This document shows, one piece after another, positions 35,440 through 47,899 of a DNA stretch of 64,000 nt. The stretch's first letter is position 1; the number at the start of each line of letters is the position of its first letter. The notes beneath the pieces were generated by a model. It searched no databases. It saw only the letters and a program-made list of their open reading frames with translations, and was not told the origin of the DNA. Position numbers and translations under genes: made by a program. Source of the DNA: Orientallactaga sibirica (lineage: Eukaryota > Chordata > Mammalia > Rodentia > Dipodidae); NCBI GenBank assembly GCA_036365145.1, contig JAEOAD010000034.1:18815501-18879500 (forward strand), read 5' to 3'.

Positions 35440-35720
35440 CCATAGTTGTTCAGCAGGCTGAGGCGGAGGCTGGAGGCCAATATCAGCGGCCCTGGGCTCC
35501 TGACAGCAGGTGTGAATGATAAATGGGCAGCTTAACGTGATGCAGCAAATTGATCATTGCATCACTGACCACAACTTATTCATTTCTGCAAGGAGGGCAA
35601 TTCATTACAGTGCATGTCATATGGCCCATGTCAGTGCCAGAGATAAAAGCCCGAGGCCTCACAGCCTTGCCTCTCATCACATCTTCCCTCTTCTTAATGG
35701 GAGAATGAAAATGCTGAAAT
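35440..35720. promoter_or_regulatory. Putative conserved noncoding element with inverted repeat
   Basis: A repeat-free block with mixed composition and no decay signature. It contains perfect 8-bp inverted arms, gtgatgca at 35537-35544 and tgcatcac at 35558-35565, with a 13-base centre. The second arm read on the minus strand gives tgatgcaat, which matches the C/EBP-ATF composite (CARE) pattern. It is followed by cattacagtgcatgtcatat. Regulatory function is inference. Confidence 0.4.
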
Positions 35721-37211
35721 AGAGTTCCAGATGCTCAAAGCTGTTCCGGGGTCCTCAGTCTTGCCAGATCCTAGAGGCCATTTCTTCACTATGAAATAAA
35801 CAGAGACAAGCCTCTAGGGCTTTTAAGCTAATCAACAATGTCAAATAAGGTACATCTTTCAGGCTAGTATTAAACTCTCAAGAGCAGCACATTGAAAAGG
35901 GATTTGAGACTTCATATAAACACAGATGAATGAAACACAAACCTACAAGCAGTGTCTGCAATAGGTTTCAAATATAGAGGGATACACCACTCCTTACCAT
36001 CTAAGCAAAGGATGGAAATGGGTGGACAATTTCATACAACTCTCAGTTCTACCAGGTGCTGTCTTATACCAATAGGAAACTAAACAAAAACAAAATTGCA
36101 CATTCATAGACAAATTATTGAAATGCTTGCTTGTTATCATTATCATCATTATTAATTATTATTATTTTAACCAATATAGTAGCTCTCAACTTCAATATCA
36201 CAATGTATGTATTTGTCCAGATAATTCTGAGGGATAGTTTGGAGAATTTTAACACTAAAAAATAAGCACATTGTCAAGTTACTCCCATGTATATTATTTG
36301 AAACTACAAAAATCTAAAATTTAGAAATGTCATAAGAAATAATGGTAAAATTACTAAAGTGAAAAATATATTTTCTACTACTACTAGATAAGAGAGTAAC
36401 CCTCATGTCTTGTAATATTTTCTTGAAGGGAAAAGAATGTGAGATTGTAAGCATCTGGCTAGTGAGTGCATACTCAGAGATTCCCACCACCCTCTGTTGT
36501 GGTACATCCCATAATTTCTACCACCAAATAAACAACTGGGCCTCACTGACACCAACCCTCTCCCTCGAATGTCCATCAATGACCCTTTTCCTGCCTGTGG
36601 CAAATTCCTTTTCCAATCCATGTTCCCCTGTATACAAGCTTATTGAAGGCCCATGTTCTATTCATTATTCATCCCCTCTCTGTTATCTCTGTAGTAGAAA
36701 CCAGATTCTCTTCTTCACAGTCAGTGTAAAACTGCATCCTGCTCATCTTAAGTGCATGTGAAGCCATTGGTTCACAGCACTATGATAGAGATGTTCTGTC
36801 CCACAGCAACAGCCAGAACAATAGAGCTCTATTCTCATCCCTTCTTCCTTTACCTCAGTTCTTTTCTCTGTTGAATACCTTGTTTTCATGTCCTGTATAA
36901 TAATTAAGGCTTATGTACCAAGAGCTCTGGAGACCCATCTTGATCCTCTATCATGAACATAAAGGAGACAGGAAGCTTCTGTCTTCCTCTGTATTTATCA
37001 TGACATGCTAACATTCTAGGGAAGGATTTGTATGGGTGCAATCAGGTATGTATGCCTCTTTTATTGTGGCAATAACTAACAAGGAGGACCAGGCAACGTG
37101 ATAGGCCAATAAACTTCTAGGAAGAACAAGGGTAGTTACACATTTCTATCCTTCTACCTACAGAACCATGAGGAGGATGGATGAGATAGTTCTGTAAAGG
37201 AAAGAAAAGGA

Positions 37212-37445
37212 AAAGAGAGCTAGAGATATAGCTTAGTGCTTAAGGTGCTTGCCTGCAAAGCCTAAGGATCCAGGGTCAATTCCCTAGTACCCACAAAAAG
37301 CCAGATGCACAAGATGGTGCATGCATATGGAATGTCTAGAGGCCCTGGCATGCCCATTCTTTCTCTCTATCTCCTCTCCTCTTCTCTCTCTCTCTCAGAA
37401 ATAAATAAGTAAATGGATAAATAAAGAAATAAATAAATAAAATAT
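37212..37445 (+). mobile_element. tRNA-derived SINE, short form
   Basis: The head gagctagagatatagcttag, ggtgcttgcctgcaaagcc and gaggccctggcatgccc are present, with a (CT)n and (AAAT)n tail. Confidence 0.75.
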
Positions 37446-37559
37446 TAAACAGGGAAAAATAGAAAATTTAGGGATACCAGGATGAAGTGAAAAGGGAGGC
37501 TTCCCAGATGAAAATAAGAGACTTCTTATGAATATCTTTAACTTGTTTAATATTGGCCA

Positions 37560-37690
37560 TTTTAAGTTAATTTTTAATTAGTTTTGGACATACTTGTTAT
37601 GTAAAAAGCACGTGTTGGTACCATCCTTTCCCTCATCCCTACTTGACCCCTCCAAAGCGACCCTCCTCGTTGGGGATTCAGGTCATTTTT
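37560..37690 (-). mobile_element. L1 3' UTR fragment (family copy 2)
   Basis: gttggtaccatcctttccct, tgacccctccaaagcgaccc and tcctcgttggggattcaggt match the copies at 23.1 and 44.2 kb with many substitutions. Confidence 0.5.
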
Positions 37691-37859
37691 ATTTTAGTAC
37701 TTAAATGTCCTCAGCTTACTTTAAGCAAGTTTAACATAACTTCACTTATTTTTAATTGATAATAATTATTTGGAATAGCAATAGTGACTCTCTCTTAATG
37801 ATTTCATTCTTCTAGCTAGTCACTAATCAATCTCCTCTCTGTGTCTCTTTGTGTGTGTT

Positions 37860-37862
<3 letters not shown>

Positions 37863-37898
<36 letters not shown>
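37863..37898. repeat. (GA)n microsatellite
   Basis: A pure GA run of 36 bases in unique intron; not part of a recognisable SINE. Confidence 0.95.
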
Positions 37899-37900
<2 letters not shown>

Positions 37901-38394
37901 TTTATCAACTGGGTGTTTGATTTTTGTCATTTCCATTATTTCACTTCTTGTCTCAATGATAGATCACTTCCTTTGTCATCATGGTTCTTTTCAGAGAAAT
38001 TAGAAATATTTTACTATATTTACTACACTCAGCTTTCAATGAATTAAATATTTTGGGGTAGTATATATATTGTAAATTTTGCCTGGATTAATAATGACAA
38101 TACAATAAAGTAGTCAGGGTTCTAAATACAATGTTTACTGCTATTTCCTCATATTCAATTAAGATTTACTAACTATCAGCTATTGGCTAAATTGTGATAA
38201 ATAAATAAAAATTAAATAGTAATCATCAATATTCTAATAATTTTCAATTTACTATAATTATATGTGTGTTTATAAATATACAATTATATATAAAATATAT
38301 GAATCATTGAATTGAAATATAGACAATATGATGACACCCAAAACTCACCAAAGCAGAAATCCAGAGGTTGTAGAGAGCCTCAACACTAAAGAAG

Positions 38395-38605
38395 AATCAC
38401 AGTGGTTCTTAATCAGGAATATTTTTGGCCTTCCCCCCAAGACCCCTGACGAATCCATAAATAATGCTGATGACACACATAGGCAGATGCTATGTTGACT
38501 GCTGGAACCTACTGGGAATGGGCCAGGTGTGCTACTGAACATGCTAAGATGAACAGAACACAAACCACAAGCAGAAATTATTCAGCCCAAAGTGCAAATA
38601 GTAGC
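38395..38605 (+). mobile_element. MER5-like hAT-Charlie element
   Basis: cagtggttcttaatcaggaa at its start, then gctactgaacatgctaagat and attattcagcccaaagtgca near the end, in MER5 order. Confidence 0.55.
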
Positions 38606-38754
38606 TAGAGAGATCTTGTCCCCTTTTACCAGAGCTAGCTCCTTTGTTCTGTATTGCCTTGCATATTCTTTAAATACTTCCCTGATAGACCATCCAAACT
38701 GACACAAAGCTAAAATAATCACTATCATAAAGATGAAAACTAAAAAGGGCTGCT

Positions 38755-38885
38755 GTTGCTTAAATATTTGCCATGTTACAGGCAATAAGCTAAGCATATT
38801 CCATGCAGCTACCACAGCTAATTGTCACAAAGTACAAGGGAGGTACTCTTATTGTACCTAAACTTACACAGCTTCCTCACAAACA
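38755..38885 (+). repeat. MIR, decayed
   Basis: atgttacaggcaataagcta, agcatattccatgcagctac and aggtactcttattgtaccta fit the MIR core and 3' half. Confidence 0.42.
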
Positions 38886-39250
38886 ACCCAAAACTTAGAA
38901 ACAAATCTATGTGGTTCCAAACACAGTACCTCTAACCATGAAGTAATGAAGTATTCATGACCCTGGAAACACTCAGAATTTATCAACAAACTGTGATGGT
39001 AAGCCTTTACCTCGACTGAATCACTTGGGCATGAACAAATTCTAGATGTGATCACACAGTCTTGTTCAAATTCATGCTTATCATCTCCAGATACTTCAAC
39101 ACTCAAAGCAGATCGAGGGCCTTGATATCAGCTCTCACAGCTTTTCCCTCCTACACAGGTTCTGTCTTAGTCCATTCGCCTTCTGTTTCCATGCTCCAGA
39201 AGAAAAGACAATCAGCATTTGTGAAGCAAGAAGAAAGAGAGAGAGAGAGC

Positions 39251-39281
39251 AGATAGATAGATGATAGATAGGTAGAGAGAT

Positions 39282-39337
<56 letters not shown>
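39251..39337. repeat. (GATA)n tetranucleotide array
   Basis: A second GATA array, preceded by GA dinucleotides, with variant units at its left edge and about 14 clean units at the right. Confidence 0.95.
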
Positions 39338-39338
<1 letters not shown>

Positions 39339-39497
39339 AAGTTTCCACAATCACTGGGCCTGCCACAGTTTTTTGGGATATATTCTAAGGAAAGTTATTA
39401 TAATTATGGTCATTAAGTATGAGAAAAATCCAAAATGATCCCTTTCTTCTATTCCATCACAGCCATACAGACACCAAAATGTGTGTGCATGTGTGCG

Positions 39498-39500
<3 letters not shown>

Positions 39501-39542
<42 letters not shown>
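39501..39542. repeat. (CA)n microsatellite
   Basis: A CA run after a short GT/GC alternating stretch (gtgtgcgcgt), so alternating purine-pyrimidine over about 60 bases; Z-DNA prone. Confidence 0.95.
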
Positions 39543-39549
<7 letters not shown>

Positions 39550-41415
39550 TATATACATTCTGTATATTAATCATGTCCAGGGGAGCCATCCTCCTTCCTC
39601 CTTCCTCCATTAGCCATAAACAGTGTCCAGATGATGATCTCTACATGCCACTTCTACTGAAAGAAATCAGAGCTCCTTAGAATTGTGGATGATTCTAGAG
39701 CCAGGGCAAGGAAAGTCAAAAGTGAACTTGTAATATCTCATTGTGCCGGAAGCAAATCAGAAATATCAACACCTGTTAAAGGGCATGAGATTCATCATGG
39801 ATAGTCTTACAATGGCCAAATTTTATAGATATTAATGGTCACAATAAATAATTATAATAACTCAAATGAGTCAATAAATAGAAATCCTATAGTCTCACAA
39901 AATTGATAAATTAAATGTTTGATAAAAATATTTACATAATTTCCAAATAATTCTCCAGAAAAAAAATTGCAAAGGAGATAAAAGTTACTTTATGAAAGAG
40001 AGGACAGGCAAACTACATCTTAAGAGAATGGATAGAGTGAAAATCCTTGTAAATGGGTAAATTTAAAGCATCTGTTACCTGATAGGCTACCCTAAGCCTT
40101 TCAAGATGCATTTCCAGAATCTAATAGAGGAGAAATATGAAACACAAATTGGGAAGGGAACATATTAAAATACTTCAAGATTATAAAAGATATGGAAAAA
40201 CATGACATAAATTTAGATGACTGTAAAGGCATTATATATAAAGGCAGCAGACACTCTAACCTGGATACTTTTCATGGAAGGACGTTGCTGGGATCTTTGG
40301 AAAAAACCTGAGTTAGACAAGAAAACTTCACAGTGGCAATGGTTATGTTGATTTTCACAAGTTGTTTTATTTGTAGCAAACACAATACAATGTTCAGAGT
40401 GAGGGGATATCTGGTTGGCAATTTACTCTCCAGTGATTCTTGGAAAAAGTCTTTGTTCTAAACAGAACTATAAAATTATTGTATCCAAATTTCATTCTTT
40501 GAACACTAGGCTGTTCTCTTATAGCCAAATTGATACTAATGAGGAATTGTTCTGGATATCCTCATGAGTAACAGCATGTTGTCTCTCCCATCATTCCCAC
40601 TTTGAGGAGACAGTATCGAGATCTGAGATGCACTGGGACCGAGAAAGTCATGGAGATGGAAAGTAACAATTGTTTCCACATTAACTACTTATTGAGATGG
40701 GCAAGGTCATCTCTTATTTTGGGGGGAAACCAAAACTATCTTTCCAGAAGAAATAACAAGCTCCTCCACCCTAACTCAGATGTCGCCCGTATTCATTATC
40801 CCTTAGAACAGCCCGTAGAAGAAAATAGAGAAATGAGTCTCTTTCACATTTTCAGAAGGAAGTCTCAGGGTTAGGAACATTTCCAAGTACCACAGAAGAA
40901 ATATCAAGGGGAGAGTGGGGTGGGGAGGGATTAGGAGAAGAGTTAAGTGGATTCTCAGCACCATACATTTGTGTTCTGGAAGGGTTCGGGAACAGAACAC
41001 AGATGGTATCATTGCAGTACCACTTAGAATCCACCAACTGCCTTTTTAAGATACACCACAGGTGGACAGCCTCCCTCAGTACAAAATAACATAATTACTT
41101 CATATTATAAGCATCATTCCTCTCCTTTCCTCATGTCCTGCTTAAAACGTATTGGATGACTCTGACTTGTCTTTTCTCATCTTGAAGTTTAAAAGAAATC
41201 TCAGTTTTCAGCTAATCAAGACCTGTGGTCACAATTTCAAATACAAAAGTTTGAGGTAGGTTTGGGGAAATGCTTGCTGATATGGACCACTCACCAATTT
41301 ATCTACCCCACCCTCTTTCCTCCCATGCTCACACCTCAAGTCTAGGGTGTGAAAACAATCTCTAAATCTTTGGCATTACTGAACAGCTTTCCCTGAGTAG
41401 ACTGGTTTGATTCCC

Positions 41416-41417
<2 letters not shown>

Positions 41418-41453
<36 letters not shown>
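41418..41453. repeat. (CA)n microsatellite
   Basis: A pure CA run of about 36 bases in otherwise unique intron. Confidence 0.95.
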
Positions 41454-41455
<2 letters not shown>

Positions 41456-42552
41456 ATGGCCTTACCCTTCTTCCTTACCTGTTTCCATTTTATCGTTTTC
41501 ATCCCTCAACCCCAGAACTCAAAGTTGAAGATCATTACTATATTTCAAGGAAGATGTGCAGTCAGGAATTTATTAATTTTGCCCTTTAGCTACAGAAAGC
41601 CAATAATCATCTTCAGAAATAGTTTAAAAGACTGAAAGGGAAGAAGAGGGAATAACTTTGAGGTGGAAGAAATAAGCAGTCTAATTCTGTGATGCTTCTA
41701 ATGTCCACAGAGTCTCCCAGGGGAGACAATTTCTCATTTTCTCACACTGTTTCACATGGTTAGCACAAAGTCTCAAGGATAGACAAATATCTTGGTAGCA
41801 GGAAGGGATCACATAGAGCTAGGATAATCATAAAGGATTTCTGTAGGAAGTGGAGTGGGGTGAGTTAAAGCATTTGTACATCTATAAAATTCAAGAAAAA
41901 ATAACTTGTGGGTGTGTATATTTTGTTCAGGGATGTGATTCCATCCTTAATAAAAGATATTGAAACAATAAATAAGTAAACACTTGGTATATTAGTCTTC
42001 TATAGCAGGAAAGGTAAGAAAGTAAGAGGGATGGAGGGAGGGAAGGAAAAAGAAAGGACAAGTTGGTGGGACGGAGAGGGGGAAGAAAGGAAAAGAATGG
42101 AAGGAGGGAGCAATAAGAAAAGAAAGGAGTGGATGTGGTATTCTTGAGTGGTAAAGGTAGTGGGAGGATGAATGAAAGATAACTTCTATGCATCATTGTA
42201 GTGTATTTTCACTTTGGTGCCCTCTGCTTCTTCTCCTACCACCACCATAACTTTCAGCAAAAAGGCTTAGCTCTTCTCTCAGAAAACCTGGATGCTGCCC
42301 ACCATCCCATTTTATGACTCCCAGAATATGTCTTTGGTTTAAACATCTACTGCTTGCACATGTGATTCCAAGGAACATGGGCCCTGTCCCTTCTCAGAAC
42401 TACATTATGATCACTCTGAAAAGCATGGTAGCATCTCCTTCCTGATGACTGGTTAGAATTGGTAATGTGATCATCATTCCCAGATAATTAGAAATAAGGT
42501 ATATGGTAGGGGAGGTAATTCTAGAAACTATCACTTTGCCCTTAAAAAGAAA

Positions 42553-42900
42553 ACATCAAGTGGAAGAGATAGCTCAGCTGGTAAGAGCCCTTGCTGTGCA
42601 AGCATGAGGAACTAAGCATGATTCCCATCACCCGCATAAAAATCCACGTGTGGCTACACACTTATAACCCCAAGCATTTCCCCAAACTTACCCCAGGCCT
42701 GTGGGGGTGGGGCTTGTGGCAGGAAAATCACTGGGGCTCATTGGTTAGTTATCTAACAACAACAAAAAAAAACATTATATATATATATTGTGTGTGTATA
42801 TCCAGCAGCTCCATCTCAAAGAAACAATATGGAAGGGTGGTAAAAGAGGGCACCCCATATTCTCTTCTGGCCTCCACACATACAAAACATAGATACCAAA
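42553..42900 (+). mobile_element. B4-like composite SINE
   Basis: The head gtggaagagatagctcagct, tggtaagagcccttgctg and cctgtgggggtggggcttg, then cagcagctccatctcaaag and ctcttctggcctccacaca, the typical end of this family. A short AT/GT run lies in its middle. Confidence 0.55.
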
Positions 42901-43098
42901 ATTTTGTATACAAAAAGGCACTGAGATCAACTCTTAGTACATAACAAGTATTGAATCTGTGTGTCATTTTTATTGATTGCATTTGCAGCTGTTTTCATAA
43001 TCAGCATAGGAGTCTAAACTCTTGGAAGGCAGAACTTTGTCACCTTCATCTCCATATCTCTAAGAGCTATTCTGTGCTGCTACAGCAGATTCTTTGGG

Positions 43099-43226
43099 GA
43101 TGAGATGGGATGGGATGGAAAAGAAAGAATAGAATAGAATAGAATAGAATAGAATAGAATAGAATAGAATAGAATAGAATAGAATAGAAAGAATAGAACA
43201 GAACAGAACAGAACAGAATAGAAATA
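43099..43226. repeat. Pentanucleotide array: GGGAT to AGAAT to AGAAC
   Basis: A stretch of 5-base units. The left end has gatgggatgggatgg, the centre about a dozen AGAAT units (43126-43188), the right end AGAAC units (43195-43215). The unit changes in order along the array. Confidence 0.92.
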
Positions 43227-43489
43227 GAGGACACTGCAGTAGAATGGAATACATCAAGCAGGTGGGAAACAATAACATTTAAAACAAAGACCATGTTCAG
43301 AGTTAACACTCCTGCCAAGTCCCAAAAAAATCAGTCTTCTATTTTTTATCACATTTCTATTTGAGACATTGTAAAAACTTGCTGCTCTTTTGTTAGATCT
43401 CAGGGAACCTAGATCTGTGAGCTTTATTAAAACATGAGTATTTTATTCATCTTTCTCTCTTTAGATTCTAACCAAAGCCTTCATCCAGA

Positions 43490-43615
43490 TACAGTTACAC
43501 ATGTCTATAGTACTAGCTACTGGGGAGGCTAAAAGAGGAAGATTACTTAATCCAGGACTTCAGGATCAACAGGAACAATGTAGCAAGACCCTATCTCAAC
43601 AAGTAGCAAACAGGA
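43490..43615 (+). mobile_element. Decayed 7SL-derived monomer (proto-B1-like)
   Basis: tctatagtactagctactgg, ggaggctaaaagaggaagat and gcaagaccctatctcaacaa keep the 7SL/B1 word order with many substitutions, suggesting an old copy. Confidence 0.5.
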
Positions 43616-43733
43616 CCTATGTATGATAGGTTTTTATTTATTTTTATTAATTTGATCAACTGGGACAAAACCCAGAAGAATGTCATGAATGGTTTAATTT
43701 CTAACAATAAATGTATCTATCTAAAATAATTCC

Positions 43734-43932
43734 AGGCTGGGGAGATGACTAACTGGTTAAAGCTATAACTTACAAAGCTTGCTGGCCTGTGTTCAATTTC
43801 CCAGTGCCCACATAAAGCCAGATGCATTTGTTCATCTGGAGTTTGTTTGCAGTGGCAAGAGGTCCTAGAATGCTCACATTCTTTCCCTTTCTGTCTCTGT
43901 TCCTCTTCCTCTCTCTAAAATAAAATATTTTA
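43734..43932 (+). mobile_element. tRNA-derived SINE, short form
   Basis: The diverged head ggctggggagatgactaact is followed by tcatctggagtttgtttgc, agtggcaagaggtcctag and an A-rich tail. Confidence 0.7.
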
Positions 43933-44111
43933 CAACTAAAATATATCCAAATAAATGTCATTGGAATTCAAATATATGATAGGATCTTTGATAAATGTAA
44001 GAGCCAGGGGCTGCAAATAGAAAAGCATGTAGGCCCTCTCCTCTAATGATCAAAGGCAGAAGCAGTAGGAATAATAATGTTTAAAAGTTGCTTGAGTAAT
44101 AAAATCAACTA

Positions 44112-44283
44112 CTCTTACATTGCCTCTTCCCCATAAGTTCTGGCTACCCCCACAATGCATGACCCAGAATCTCCAAGGAGGAGAGTCCCCTCAGAGGGGG
44201 GAGGACAGGGAGGAGGCTAACGATGGTACCAACATGGCTGTTTACACACTATGTACATAACGAATAAAGAAAAAAGTTAACCA
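44112..44283 (+). mobile_element. L1 3' UTR fragment (family copy 3)
   Basis: aatgcatgacccagaatctc, ggggggaggacagggaggag and a terminal gtacataacgaataaagaaa. It is the sense orientation of the family, with the polypurine tract and an A-rich end. Confidence 0.58.
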
Positions 44284-44329
44284 CTCTTGTTATTACAATA
44301 GTTCTTGGGTGTGTAGTACATGATTATTA

Positions 44330-44530
44330 CCATCCTCTATCCTTACACAGTTACTCCTGATGTGTTATCCATAGCTGAGGCCATAGTGCAGGCATTTGTC
44401 AAGGCCTTCATCATTCTTCATATGAAAATTGAATGTCTAAGAGATTGAATTCACTGTCTCAGAATGTGGTACTAGCACGTGGCAGAACAGGATTTGAACC
44501 CATGACTGTCTCACCATCCATGCTGACTTG
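44330..44530 (+). repeat. MIR
   Basis: attgaattcactgtctcaga, agcacgtggcagaacaggat and ttgaacccatgactgtctca fit the MIR 3' end. Confidence 0.5.
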
Positions 44531-44574
44531 TTTACCATGTGATGTGTGTGTTTCTGCATGAGTGATACTGTTTC

Positions 44575-44740
44575 ACTTTATTTTTTAAATGAGCCCATAA
44601 AAGTAGCAGGTGTTCTTTGGGTTTCATTATGGCATTTTCATACATACTTTGCTTTTAGTTGGTCCTTCTCCTCCTCTGCTCCTCTTGCTCATCTCTACCC
44701 CACCCACAATGCTTGTACCCCTCTTCCCCCTTTTTGAATA
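44575..44740 (-). mobile_element. Possible L1 3' UTR fragment (antisense)
   Basis: cattatggcattttcataca and a long polypyrimidine stretch (44662-44735) of the kind found in inverted rodent L1 3' UTRs. Weak. Confidence 0.35.
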
Positions 44741-45770
44741 GAACAGGAACTTTAATACAGATTGCCTTGGTTCTTTCAAATATTAGCACAGTGTTTAGCG
44801 CATAGTAAGGAACAAAAATCTTTAGTGAGTAGAGCTAAAGAAATAAAAGCTAGAGGAACAAGGAGGGCAGAAAAAAAATCCCTTCTTGAGAATATTATTT
44901 TCATTTTTTAATAGCAAAAATACGTCACAAAGATGATCAATTCTCCTCCGGAATTACCCCCTTGTGTACTTAAAGTAATGAATTGTTATCAATCTGAAGT
45001 AAACAGTATTGTGATAGTATATTGAGGTTCAGATAAGGTGTTTTGGTTTGGGCCAAAGTGCTGTTCTTAAACATAGCTGAGAGCTGACCATGTTCTCTAA
45101 GGCCATTTCAGAAACCAGCCCCCAGGGGAGCAATGGATAAAGTCCAGAAATCAAATTTAGTATAAGCATTGCTTTGAGATGGGGCACTGTCCAGGACCCT
45201 TGGGGCCTGTGAAACTGCCAGCTTCCAGACGAGAGCAGGACCATCCATCTGCCCCCAAGAGGAAAGGCCGGTGCTTCTAACATACAAGTTTAAGGTTAAT
45301 CATGCCTCATTTTGGAGAATGTCTTTGTGGCGTGACAAGGAAAATGTGTTTGTAAAACCATGTGACTTAGCCTCTCAGGGACTCCTTTATCCCATCTGTG
45401 AACATGAGGTCTAAATGTGATTCTTGTCTATGTCAGAGGCAGTATCCTGCAGGACTGAAATGGGGCAAGATATGCAAAGATGTTTGCAAATGGGTGACCT
45501 ACCTGCTATGAGGGCTTGTTAATAGTACAGTGGAATACAATTTATTGTTGGGTCAAGACGTGGAGTGTTAAGGGGTTTATATTTCTACCACTCCATTGGT
45601 AGGTTGAATGAGAGGAAGTTGCCTACTTTCTGTATGTGCTTTCAGTCTCCTTCTCCAAAAAAGTACGATGCATGTCGATCTCATAGGTTGCTGAGAAAAT
45701 CAGAAATTTCACATAAAATAGCTTGATACACAACATGTCCTCAAAGCTGAAATATATTTTATCCTCTTAG

Positions 45771-46020
45771 TTTTTTTTTTTTTTTTTTTTTTGGAGAGAG
45801 ACACACAGAGAGGAGAGGAAGATAGATAGAGATGGGCGCCACAGCAGCCTCTCAGCTGCTGTGAATGAAATCCAGACGTGTGAGCCCCCTTGTGGTCAAG
45901 TGCAGCATTATGCCTTTCTATCACTTTGCATCTGGCTAAATGTGGGACCTGGAGATTGGAACCAGCGTTCGTGGGCTTAGGAGGCAGGCGTCTTAACCGC
46001 TAAGCCATCTTTCCAGCCCC
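45771..46020 (-). mobile_element. tRNA-derived SINE, long form, with 11-bp duplication
   Basis: On the plus strand it starts with a T run and gagagagacacacagag and ends cttaaccgctaagccatc and ttccagcccc. Perfect flanking copies of tatcctcttag (45760-45770 and 46021-46031) mark the insertion. It carries the long-form segment (tgcagcattatgcc, ttgtggtcaag). Confidence 0.85.
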
Positions 46021-47254
46021 TATCCTCTTAGTTTTTGTGTTTGGCTCCCCCTATGTATTGATAAGCATTAGGTGGGCAGAAGAGACATTATATTGTTCTT
46101 TGCAGCCAAGTTCAGCATGCTTCTTTGGAAACTCAAGAGATACTAACACAGATAAAATGAATTAGATGTAGTACCAGGATCAACTAAGAATCAGAGGATT
46201 ATTTATTTTATTTTAATTCCACTTGTTATACTTTAATTTTGTCCTATAATTTAAATGAAGCTACCTATGTCCCAAGGTACAAGGTCATTCTTAATTCCTG
46301 AAAATGCTCATTTTTTAAAAATTCAGTCAACTGAAAAATATGTATACATAGCCCACCTGTCCTGTAGGCTGGGTGGTAGAGAACTATAGTGAATCTGTAG
46401 CCTTGGATTGGGTAATCATAGATTCTGGGAGAAAAGGAGGGTTTAGGACTGGGCAGAAATGAGTTGTCCAGGCTGGCTTCCTGGGTCATATGAAGCAATT
46501 CCTAGTCCATTCCAGTATATGCAAGTTGGCCTAGAAGACTGGTTGAACGTTGATGGCAAGGAAATCAATGAAAAAAGAAAGATGGATAAGTGGCTGGTGC
46601 AGGGGGCAACCATGAAGAAGCTGGTGAATTGTGTCAGGATTTCTGTTTTTCTCCTGAGGGAAATTTGAAAAAGCAAATGGGTGTTAAGGAGAGAGGATTA
46701 TAGGGTTCTCATTCTAGACCCCTTATTATGGCTTGATGTGTGAAATGGATGGAAAGGAAAGTCAAGGTTACATGAGATAGTAGGCCTATGTTTATAAAGT
46801 TAATGTAGGTTAGAAATTACCACATGTAGCCCAAACAATTATGGGTCTTTCAGACCTCTTTTATTTGAGGCCCTGAGATTCTGATACTTCCTATCCTTGT
46901 GTTCCATACCTGATAATACCTGGTGCAGTTCCCAAGGAAGTAGACAGGATTCTGCCACCCACTTCAGCTGATCAGTCTTCTTGTCCACAGACATAAACAA
47001 GGTGACAAGCCTTAGGCAGAGCTGTGCTAAATGACAACAAGGTGGAGCTGTGTGTGGGTTCATTTGTCATCTGAAGCCACTGTATTTACACTTGAACTTA
47101 GAGATGGGGAAAAGATTGATACCACAATGTTTGAAGGCTGTCAGAAAACTCAACCCAAATTCCTGGAAGAAGGAATGGCTTTGGTAAAATGTCAGTTATG
47201 TACATTGTAATGTGCTAGGTGACTTTAGTTTCAAATATCCAATGAAATGCCTTA

Positions 47255-47380
47255 GGCTTAAAGCCTGGGTTTGGGAGCCAACAACTTAGGTCAAATGCAG
47301 GCACAAACTTTTTCTTGTTGAATGACCTTAAGCAAGTCTCGTAACTCACTCATTGGGTTGTTATAAAAATAAAATGAGGT
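47255..47380 (+). repeat. MIR
   Basis: cctgggtttgggagccaaca, aatgaccttaagcaagtctc and gtaactcactcattggg are MIR 5' words. Confidence 0.5.
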
Positions 47381-47391
47381 CTGTAGAAATT

Positions 47392-47582
47392 ATTTTGTGG
47401 TTAATGTGCTTGTGTGAAAAGTTAAACGACCCAGGTTCAATTCCCCAGGACCCACATAAGCCAGATGCACAAGGAAGCAGCTGTGTCTGGAGTTCATTTG
47501 CAGGCTAAGGGCCCTGGCACAACCATTCTTTCTCTCTATCTGTCTATCTCGCCCCATCTCTAACAAATAAATAAATAAATGA
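47392..47582 (+). mobile_element. 5'-truncated tRNA-derived SINE
   Basis: It begins inside the head at gtggttaatgtgcttgtg, contains the box-B-like ggttcaattcccc and ctggagttcatttgcagg, and ends aaataaataaataaat. Confidence 0.7.
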
Positions 47583-47639
47583 GCCATGCATGAACAGGCT
47601 TGCTACGTAATGATGGCACAATAATTTAGTTTTGCCAGT

Positions 47640-47845
47640 GGCTGGCTATAGTACTGTTAGTGCTTATGGCATTGATAGTATATGGAACTCTTGTCTTAAT
47701 AGTTTCAGTTGTGGTGGTGATCAATGCAGTAGTAATGGTTGTGGGGGTGGGGTGGTTGTAATTATGTTATGACGACAGTTGGATTGCTGGTGTCACTGCT
47801 CAGTTGGTGGCTGTGGCAATGTTTATGTTAGTGGTTCCACACCTT
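47640..47845. repeat. Degenerate GGT/GTT-rich stretch
   Basis: Repeated gtggtggtgatc, ggttgtgggggtggggtgg, gttggtggctgtggcaatg words over 200 bases. No clear unit; looks like a decayed trinucleotide array. Confidence 0.6.
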
Positions 47846-47899
47846 GGTGAAAACTAATGCCACCACCAAAGCCAAAAATATATTCTTATCAAATTTCAG

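Noticed and set aside
39251..39337. CRISPR-like regularly spaced repeats
   Set aside because: The GATA, CCTT and AGAAT arrays have no spacers. They are ordinary eukaryotic microsatellites.
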